This document shows, piece by piece, positions 7,452 through 11,963 of a stretch of 11,963 nt of DNA. This DNA is from Pseudomonadota bacterium (GTDB lineage: Bacteria; Pseudomonadota; Gammaproteobacteria; Steroidobacterales; Steroidobacteraceae), in contig JAJYTX010000040.1 of assembly GCA_021792815.1 (NCBI GenBank), positions 1 through 11,963 on the forward strand, read 5' to 3'. Each line of letters starts with the position of its first letter. Position 1 is the stretch's first letter. Made by a program: the position numbers and the translations under genes. Under the pieces are notes generated by a model. It was not told the origin of the DNA and did no database searches. It was given only the letters and a program-made list of their open reading frames with translations.

Positions 7452-8301
7452 TCATTGCCCCGCCCCTTATGCGGGCGAGCGCATAGCGCTACTCACCCAG
7501 CACGGTAAGGAGCAGGTAATCGCCCCTATCCTGGATACCGCGTTAGATTGCCGGGTGGAACGGGTGGCAGGTTACGACACCGATCTCCTCGGCACCTTTA
7601 GTCGCGACATTCCGCGCACCGGCACGCAGATCGAGGCGGCGCGAAGGAAGGCGCGGATCGGCATGGAGCTCGCAGGGTTGTCGCTGGGGCTGGCAAGTGA
7701 GGGCTCTTTCGGGCCGGACCCGTTCGCGGGGATGTTTCCATGGAACGTGGAGTTCTTGATCTTTATCGACGACCTTCGCGATATCGAGGTGGTCGGTGTG
7801 GCGAAAGGCAAGGCGAACAGCGCCTACCATCTGGCGGAAGACTGGGCCGCCGCCAAGACGTTCGCCCGCAAGGCCGGTTTTCCCGAACACCAGCTGGTGC
7901 TGAGACCGGAAGGCGAGGACGATCCGCGTATCCGCAAGGGGATCGCCGCCTGGCCGGAACTCGAAGCCGCCTACGCTTGGGCGGCCGTGCAGTCGGCAAG
8001 CAACCGTGTGTTTCTCGAGGTCGATCTCCGCGCCCATGCCAATCCCACACGCATGGACAACATCCGGCTGGCGGCCAAGGATTTGGCAAAGAAGCTCCGC
8101 TCTCAGTGTCCTGTCTGCGGTGCACCTGGATTCTGGATCGTCGAGCGAGTCGCAGGACTGCCCTGCAGTGACTGCGGCGCGCCGAGCCGCGAGACCTGCG
8201 CCGAGATCCATGGGTGCCTCACGTGCGGGCACCGTGTCACACACGAGCGCACCGACCGGCAATACGCCGACCCGGGCCGATGTGATTACTGCAACCCGTG
8301 A
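7438..8301 (+). CDS. DUF6671 family protein with C-terminal cysteine-pair (zinc-ribbon-like) domain
   Basis: This 287-residue protein starts at GTG 7438 with GGAGAG (7428-7433) just ahead, inside the end of the preceding small frame. The N-terminus carries the family's conserved opening: YAGERIALLTQHGKE, then YDTDLLGTF and R-T-G-T-Q. The middle has charged motifs (GPDPFAGMFPWNVE, RAHANPTRMDN). The C-terminus has four CxxC pairs (CPVC, CSDC, CLTC, CDYC), consistent with two zinc-binding ribbons. No signal peptide or membrane segment is seen, so it should be cytoplasmic. The function is not known to me, and the family assignment is from memory of its conserved features. The frame is open further upstream, but the DUF6671-like part begins shortly after 7438. 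A truncated relative sits at 10447-10611. Confidence 0.78.
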   Translation: MTSTDHCPAPYAGERIALLTQHGKEQVIAPILDTALDCRVERVAGYDTDLLGTFSRDIPRTGTQIEAARRKARIGMELAGLSLGLASEGSFGPDPFAGMFPWNVEFLIFIDDLRDIEVVGVAKGKANSAYHLAEDWAAAKTFARKAGFPEHQLVLRPEGEDDPRIRKGIAAWPELEAAYAWAAVQSASNRVFLEVDLRAHANPTRMDNIRLAAKDLAKKLRSQCPVCGAPGFWIVERVAGLPCSDCGAPSRETCAEIHGCLTCGHRVTHERTDRQYADPGRCDYCNP

Positions 8302-8543
8302 GGTCTGAGCGCATGGGGATGAATCGCAATTGCGGTGCGAGTTATTATTTCACAAGCCCTAACCATGAATCCCTCGGTGCAACACTTGCTCCAGCTGGTC
8401 CAGCCGCTCCTCCCACCCCATCGCGGCCGCAACCGCCGCGCCACCGTCACTCATGGCGTAGTCTCCCCGGCGTTCGCATACGCCTGTGTCTTGGTTGCGT
8501 CCAAGTCAGAGACTACACCTCTAGCGAATTTCCACCACGATCG
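8302..8543. other. Mostly empty intergenic stretch after the DUF6671 gene
   Basis: No convincing plus-strand gene lies here. Frames open on + read through the end of the minus-strand regulator and have no recognisable content. A 10-base palindrome, CGCAATTGCG, lies at 8325-8334 and is of uncertain meaning. One short minus-strand frame with a plausible ribosome binding site is listed separately. No stem followed by a T-run, as expected of a terminator, was found. Confidence 0.4.
8359..8454 (-). CDS. Possible 31-residue peptide downstream of the winged-helix regulator
   Basis: On the minus strand an ATG at 8452-8454 follows GGGGAG by eight bases and opens a 31-codon frame (MSDGGAAVAAAMGWEERL, then DQLEQVLHRGIHG) ending in TAG. 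The middle could form a short amphipathic helix (EERLDQLEQVLHR). It lies about 90 bases downstream of the regulator gene and could share its transcript. It could also be the start of a longer gene cut short. There is no family match and coding status is uncertain. Confidence 0.22.
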   Translation of the reverse strand: MSDGGAAVAAAMGWEERLDQLEQVLHRGIHG

Positions 8544-8858
8544 CTACGCCATCCCACCGAGCACCAGCGCCAACAGATCACCAATGCTGCGATGCGCCTC
8601 CACCGGATGCCGCAGTGATACGCGTGGATCCACCTTGTAGCGATTGCGCCGGCCCTCGCGCACGCGGGTGAGGACGCCGGCAGTTTCAAGGTCGGCCACA
8701 ATGCGCTGCACCGCGCGCTCGGTGATGCCCACCTGCGCCGCGACGTCGCGCAGCAGCATGCTCGGATCGGCCGCCAGGCAGAACAGCACGTGGGCATGAT
8801 TGCTGAAGAAGGTCCATGCCGCGGGCGCAGTGTCGCCGGCGGTGGCACGGCCCCGCAC
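8544..8858 (-). CDS. Winged helix-turn-helix transcriptional regulator
   Basis: This is a small DNA-binding protein of about 104 residues if it starts at GTG 8858. It begins near AAWTFFSNHAHVLFCLAADP, followed by MLLRDVAAQVGITERAVQRI (the helix-turn-helix), VADLETAGVLTRVREGRRNR (the wing) and a short tail, LRHPVEAHRSIGDLLALV. This is the layout of a MarR/ArsR-like winged-helix family of unknown ligand. The frame is open up to TTG 8933, but that start would place the N-terminus across the idh promoter and next to the idh start, so the shorter form is preferred. Neither start has a strong ribosome binding site. The gene is divergent from isocitrate dehydrogenase and may control itself or that gene (inference). 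Confidence 0.75.
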   Translation of the reverse strand: MRGRATAGDTAPAAWTFFSNHAHVLFCLAADPSMLLRDVAAQVGITERAVQRIVADLETAGVLTRVREGRRNRYKVDPRVSLRHPVEAHRSIGDLLALVLGGMA

Positions 8859-8881
8859 CCCCGCGCCCGTCGGCGCTATAG

Positions 8882-8923
8882 ATTGACGCCGTTCAATACG
8901 CGATATATATTTCGTGTTACGAA
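8882..8923 (+). promoter_or_regulatory. Sigma-70-like promoter for isocitrate dehydrogenase, with dyads
   Basis: TTGACG (8883-8888) and TATATT (8906-8911) are separated by exactly 17 bases, a near-ideal sigma-70 arrangement pointing at the idh start 33 bases downstream of the -10 box. Two dyads overlap it: ATTGA, six bases, TCAAT (8882-8897) over the -35 box, and TTCGT, three bases, ACGAA (8911-8923) just after the -10 box. Either could be the operator of the divergent winged-helix regulator (inference). Confidence 0.55.
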
Positions 8924-8944
8924 CGACGCCCAAAGGAACCCCCC

Positions 8945-10450
8945 ATGCCTGCCGTACCTACCACCCTGCCGTCACCTGCACCCTTCGGCTTGCGCAACCA
9001 TCGCATCTGCTTGGCGCGCGGTGATGGCATCGGCCCCGAGATCACCGACGCCGTGCTGCACATTCTGCGCGAAGCCGGCGCGCTCGTCGAGTTCGAGCCG
9101 CTGGAGCTGGGCGAACACGCCTACCGTGCCGGCCACAGTGCTGGCATCCCCGACGCCGCCTGGGAGGCCATCAGCGCGTATGGCGTGCTGCTGAAGGGCC
9201 CGATCACCACGCCGCAGGGCGGCGGCTACAAGAGCGTCAACGTGACGCTGCGCAAGGCACTGGGCCTGTACGCCAACGTCCGCCCCTGCATGGCGCTGCA
9301 CCCCTGCGTGCCCTCGCAGCACCCGGGCATGGACGTGGTGATTGTGCGCGAGAACGAGGAGGACACCTACGGCGGTATCGAGCACCGTCAGACCGGCGAA
9401 GTCGTACAATGCCTGAAGCTGGTCAGCCGCCCCGGCTGCGAGCGGGTGATCCGCTACGCCTTCGAGTATGCGCGCCGCAACGGCCGGCGCAAGGTGAGCT
9501 GTCTGACCAAGGACAACATCATGAAGCTCACCGACGGTCTGTTCCACAGTGTCTTCGAAGAGATTGCTCGCGAATACCCCGAACTGGAGACCGAACACCG
9601 CATCATCGACATCGGCGCAGCGCGCCTGGCCACTAGGCCACGCGAGTTTGACGTCATCGTCACCCTCAATCTGTACGGCGACATCCTTTCGGACATCGCC
9701 GCCGAGCTGGCGGGCTCGATCGGAATGGCCGCATCGGCCAACGTCGGCGGGACGCTGGCCATGTTCGAGGCGGTGCACGGTTCGGCGCCGGACATCGCGG
9801 GTAAGAACGTGGCCAATCCCTCTGGATTGCTCCTGGCGGCACTGATGATGCTCGAGCACCTTGGCGAACCGGTGATGGCGGCATCGATCCACAACGCCTG
9901 GCTGCGCACGCTGGAGGACGGACTGCACACCGCCGATCTGATGAACGAAGCCACCAGCAAGCGCTGCGTGGGTACCCGCGAGTTTGCACACGCCGTAGCC
10001 GCACGCCTGGGCCAGGTGCCACAAACGCTCAAGCCGCGCACGGTGGACGAGACGGACGTCCCGCGGCTACCGACGCGCGCCGCGCAGCCGCCAATCGCGC
10101 CGACTTCAAGCACCCGGAAGCGCTGCGTCGGCATCGACGTGTTCCTCGACTGGGACGCGCCCGGACGCGACGCCGCGCAGCTGGCACCGCGCCTGCAGGC
10201 GGCGGCCGGAGCGTCGCTGCGCCTGGCGCTGATCACCAACCGCGGCGTGCGCGTGTGGCCCGAAGGCCACGCGCAGACGCTGCGCACCGACCACTGGCGC
10301 TGCCGCTTCCTGGCGCACGGCCACTGCGACCACGCAATGCTGCTGGCGCTGCAGCAGCGCGTACAGGCTGCCGGCCTTGAGCCGATCAAGACCGAGAACC
10401 TCTATACTTTCGACGGTGAGCGCGGCTATTCGGCGGGCCAAGGCGAGTGA
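8945..10450 (+). CDS. icd: Isocitrate dehydrogenase with C-terminal extension, predicted NAD-dependent
   Basis: This 501-residue enzyme oxidatively decarboxylates isocitrate to 2-oxoglutarate in the cytoplasm. The catalytic part (about 1-370) shows LARGDGIGPEITDAVL, GGGYKSVNVTLRK (Ser97, Asn99, Arg103), RENEEDTYGGIEH, TKDNIMKLTDG, GDILSDIAAELAGSIGMA and VGGTLAMFEAVHGSAP. The last 110 or so residues (KRCVGIDVFLDWDAPG, ITNRGVRVWPEG, TDHWRCRFLAHG, IKTENLYTFDGERGY, AQGE) are the C-terminal domain found in Thermus-type enzymes of about 500 residues. The coenzyme site reads APDIAGKN with Asp283-Ile284, where NADP enzymes carry Lys-Tyr (APKYAG), so NAD is the expected cofactor. The ATG follows AAAGGAA by six bases. 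It is divergent from the winged-helix gene, and its TGA overlaps the GTG of a truncated DUF6671 frame. Confidence 0.92.
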   Translation: MPAVPTTLPSPAPFGLRNHRICLARGDGIGPEITDAVLHILREAGALVEFEPLELGEHAYRAGHSAGIPDAAWEAISAYGVLLKGPITTPQGGGYKSVNVTLRKALGLYANVRPCMALHPCVPSQHPGMDVVIVRENEEDTYGGIEHRQTGEVVQCLKLVSRPGCERVIRYAFEYARRNGRRKVSCLTKDNIMKLTDGLFHSVFEEIAREYPELETEHRIIDIGAARLATRPREFDVIVTLNLYGDILSDIAAELAGSIGMAASANVGGTLAMFEAVHGSAPDIAGKNVANPSGLLLAALMMLEHLGEPVMAASIHNAWLRTLEDGLHTADLMNEATSKRCVGTREFAHAVAARLGQVPQTLKPRTVDETDVPRLPTRAAQPPIAPTSSTRKRCVGIDVFLDWDAPGRDAAQLAPRLQAAAGASLRLALITNRGVRVWPEGHAQTLRTDHWRCRFLAHGHCDHAMLLALQQRVQAAGLEPIKTENLYTFDGERGYSAGQGE

Positions 10451-10611
10451 TCCGTCCGCACGAGTGCCGCGGACGGTGGCTGGCCGTCGCCACGCGCCAC
10501 GGAAAGGCACATGCGTTGGGCACGGCATTGCGCCGTAGCCTCAGCGTCCGGCTGTTCACGCCGCGCAGTCTGGACACCGACGCGCTAGGCACCTTCAAGT
10601 GCCTCGCCTAA
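10447..10611 (+). pseudogene. Truncated DUF6671 gene, N-terminal 54 codons only
   Basis: A GTG at 10447 overlaps the idh stop (GTGA) and opens 54 codons ending in TAA at 10609-10611. The product reads RGRWLAVATRHGKAHALGTA, then SLDTDALGTF, then KCLA and stop. This parallels the start of the intact family member at 7438-8301 (ERIALLTQHGKEQVIA, then YDTDLLGTF). The match ends exactly after LGTF; the rest of the family, including the cysteine pairs, is absent and pyrC follows instead. It is a clipped paralogue, not a near-identical duplicate. It may still be translated by coupling to idh but should not be functional. Homology is inferred by eye from about 45 residues. Confidence 0.6.
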
Positions 10612-11633
10612 CCCTCGTACGTCCCGACGATTGGCATCTGCACCTTCGCGATGGCGGAGTGCTGGTCTCGGTATTGCCTGACACGGCGCGCCGGTTTGCG
10701 CGCGCCATCGTCATGCCCAATCTCAAGCCGCCCGTGACCACGACGGAGCAGGCGCTGGCTTATCGCGAGCGCATTCTTGCGGCCTTGCCGGAGAGCATGT
10801 CGTTCGAGCCGCTGATGGCGCTCCACCTCACCGAAGATACTGAGCCTTCCGAGATCGCTACGGCTAAGGCGAGCGACGCGGTGCACGCAGTCAAGTATTA
10901 CCCGGCTGACGCGACCACGAACGCCGAGTTCGGCGTGACCGATATCAAACGCTGCTACCCGGTGTTCGCCGCGATGGAGCAGCACGACTTGCCGTTGCTC
11001 CTGCACGGTGAGGTGACCGATCCTTCGGTGGATGTTTTCGACCGCGAGGCGGTATTCATCGAGCGCCATCTGGCGCCACTCGTGCGTCAGTTCCCCGACC
11101 TGCGCATGGTGCTGGAGCACATCACCACGCGTGCGGCGGTCGAGTTTGTCAACCACGCCCCGAATAACGTCGCGGCAACGATCACCCCACACCACCTGCT
11201 ACTCAACCGCAACGCCATGTTTGATGGGGGCTTTAGGCCGCATCATTACTGCCTGCCGCTCTTGAAGCGCGAGATGCATCGCGCGGCACTCGTCAGTGCG
11301 GCCACGAACGGCAACCCGAAGTTTTTTCTCGGTACCGACAGCGCGCCACATCCGCGCCGCGCTAAAGAGTCCGCCTGCGGCTGCGCCGGTATTTACACCC
11401 CGCACGCGGCGCTTGAGCTTTATGCCGAGACATTCGAGCAGGCTGGCGCGCTCGATAGGCTGGAGGCGTTCGCGAGTGTTCACGGCCCCCATTTCTACCG
11501 GTTGCCGCGCAACCACGATCGCGTGACGCTGGTGAAGGAGTCTTGGGCAGTGCCATCGGAGATCAATATTGGCGCAGATTCGCTGATACCGCTGCGTGCA
11601 GGAGAAACTGTTGCGTGGAAACTTGCCGACTGA
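10599..11633 (+). CDS. pyrC: Dihydroorotase, class II (PyrC)
   Basis: This 344-residue protein matches E. coli PyrC (348) along its length. It cyclises carbamoyl aspartate to dihydroorotate, the third step of pyrimidine synthesis, in the cytoplasm. The binuclear zinc site is complete: His13 and His15 (DWHLHLRDG), Lys99 (VKYYPADATTN, the carboxylated lysine), His136 (HGEVTD), His174 (EHITTR) and Asp247 (GTDSAPH). Each is offset by three from the E. coli numbering. The GTG at 10599 is used because the family starts at this point. A weak TAGG lies nine bases ahead, and the start lies inside the last codons of the truncated DUF6671 frame, so its native promoter may have been lost or it may be transcribed from idh. 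The third-position GC of pyrC looks lower than that of idh. Confidence 0.93.
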   Translation: MPRLTLVRPDDWHLHLRDGGVLVSVLPDTARRFARAIVMPNLKPPVTTTEQALAYRERILAALPESMSFEPLMALHLTEDTEPSEIATAKASDAVHAVKYYPADATTNAEFGVTDIKRCYPVFAAMEQHDLPLLLHGEVTDPSVDVFDREAVFIERHLAPLVRQFPDLRMVLEHITTRAAVEFVNHAPNNVAATITPHHLLLNRNAMFDGGFRPHHYCLPLLKREMHRAALVSAATNGNPKFFLGTDSAPHPRRAKESACGCAGIYTPHAALELYAETFEQAGALDRLEAFASVHGPHFYRLPRNHDRVTLVKESWAVPSEINIGADSLIPLRAGETVAWKLAD

Positions 11634-11836
11634 ATACGGGCATCTTCATGTGCAAATCTCGCTCGCTATGTCCGCGCGCATGTATTCAGACACGGATAGT
11701 CCAACACGCGGCAACCAGAATACAGCTTCTCAATCGGTGGGCTGGATGTCTGGTAACAAACATCCTACCAATCCCGGCCAGCCTTCCCCATATCTTTCAA
11801 AGCCTTACCGTCAGGCGCTCCTCGCGCTTGCCGTTA
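11634..11836. other. Gene-free stretch after pyrC
   Basis: Its base composition is more AT-rich than the genes before it. A frame open on + from within pyrC to about 11923 has no recognisable content. An 8-base inverted repeat, CTGAATAC (11630-11637) and GTATTCAG (11682-11689), has a 44-base loop and no T-run, so it is a poor terminator candidate. Nothing else was recognised. Confidence 0.4.
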
Positions 11837-11868
11837 ACATGTATATGGACTCGAGTCCATATACATGT
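11837..11868. repeat. Perfect 32-bp palindrome
   Basis: The first 16 bases, ACATGTATATGGACTC, are followed immediately by their exact reverse complement, with no loop; the centre is CTCGAG between 11852 and 11853. The symmetry stops abruptly on both sides. The absence of a loop and of a T-run argues against a simple terminator. A perfect two-fold site this long is more like a recombination, resolution or protein-dimer binding site. Confidence 0.9.
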
Positions 11869-11869
11869 G

Positions 11870-11956
11870 TATGTTCTCGAGCAATTTATGTTCTCCCCGT
11901 TCGCCGCAGGTCGGGATTTGTAGGGTCAGCACGCGGCTTTGCAGAACATAAATTTT
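11870..11956. repeat. Direct and inverted repeats of a TATGTTCT motif next to the palindrome
   Basis: TATGTTCTC occurs at 11870-11878 and again at 11887-11895, 17 bases apart. AATTTATGTTCT at 11883-11894 has its exact reverse complement AGAACATAAATT at 11943-11954, and the symmetry continues outwards as GCA against TTGC if two bases are allowed as an indel. The set lies 1 to 88 bases after the 32-bp palindrome. Clusters like this occur at ends of mobile elements moved by tyrosine recombinases and at resolution sites. No recombinase gene is in the window. Confidence 0.6.
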
Positions 11957-11963
11957 GCCTTCA

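Noticed and set aside
8298..8640. Plus-strand frames of about 100 residues between the DUF6671 and regulator genes
   Set aside because: No ribosome binding site or known motif, and they run into the end of the minus-strand regulator.
8972..10024. Long minus-strand frame (350 residues) opposite isocitrate dehydrogenase
   Set aside because: The plus strand encodes a full set of isocitrate dehydrogenase motifs and the antisense product has no recognisable domain.
11630..11689. CTGAATAC / GTATTCAG inverted repeat as pyrC terminator
   Set aside because: The loop is 44 bases, the stem is AT-rich and only 8 bases long, and no T-run follows.
11543..11923. Plus-strand frame of 126 residues after pyrC
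   Set aside because: It starts inside pyrC in another frame, reads across the 32-bp palindrome, and shows no domain.
1..11963. CRISPR array, tRNA, rRNA or transposase genes
   Set aside because: No regularly spaced repeats, clover-leaf sequence, rRNA signature or transposase motif was seen on either strand.

Overview
The window looks like chromosomal DNA from a high-GC proteobacterium, most likely an autotroph. The best evidence is a DabB-DabA inorganic-carbon uptake pair (Proton_antipo_M subunit plus DUF2309 subunit) behind a divergent NhaR-like LysR regulator, an arrangement known from chemolithoautotrophic sulfur oxidisers. A CysD-type ATP sulfurylase subunit directly downstream fits a sulfur-metabolising lifestyle. 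The species cannot be named from sequence alone.

Layout. Bases 1-640 hold no convincing intact gene: a short partial frame enters from the left edge on + and meets what looks like a decayed CBS-like tail on -. Bases 645-1529 (-) encode the LysR regulator. A roughly 100-base AT-rich divergent control region with overlapping inverted repeats follows. Bases 1627-6925 (+) form a tight run of dabB, dabA (TTG start overlapping the dabB stop), cysD (4 bases after dabA) and a small unrecognised gene. From about 6900 to 7150 the + run meets an antisense, internally deleted remnant of glycogen phosphorylase. Bases 7155-8301 (+) carry a small degenerate zf-TFIIB-like frame overlapping an intact DUF6671 gene. 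After a mostly empty stretch, a winged-helix regulator (-) faces an NAD-type isocitrate dehydrogenase with a C-terminal extension (+). The idh stop overlaps the start of a truncated second DUF6671 copy (N-terminal 54 residues only), inside whose last codons pyrC (class II dihydroorotase) begins. The last 330 bases are gene-free and contain a perfect 32-bp palindrome plus short direct and inverted repeats, possibly the edge of a mobile element.

How it fits together. LysR probably controls dabBA, which would bring CO2/bicarbonate into the cell using the ion gradient. CysD normally works with the GTPase CysN, which is not seen here. Isocitrate dehydrogenase and dihydroorotase are housekeeping enzymes. 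The joins between blocks (glgP remnant, zf-TFIIB-like frame, clipped DUF6671) show that the region has been rearranged repeatedly.
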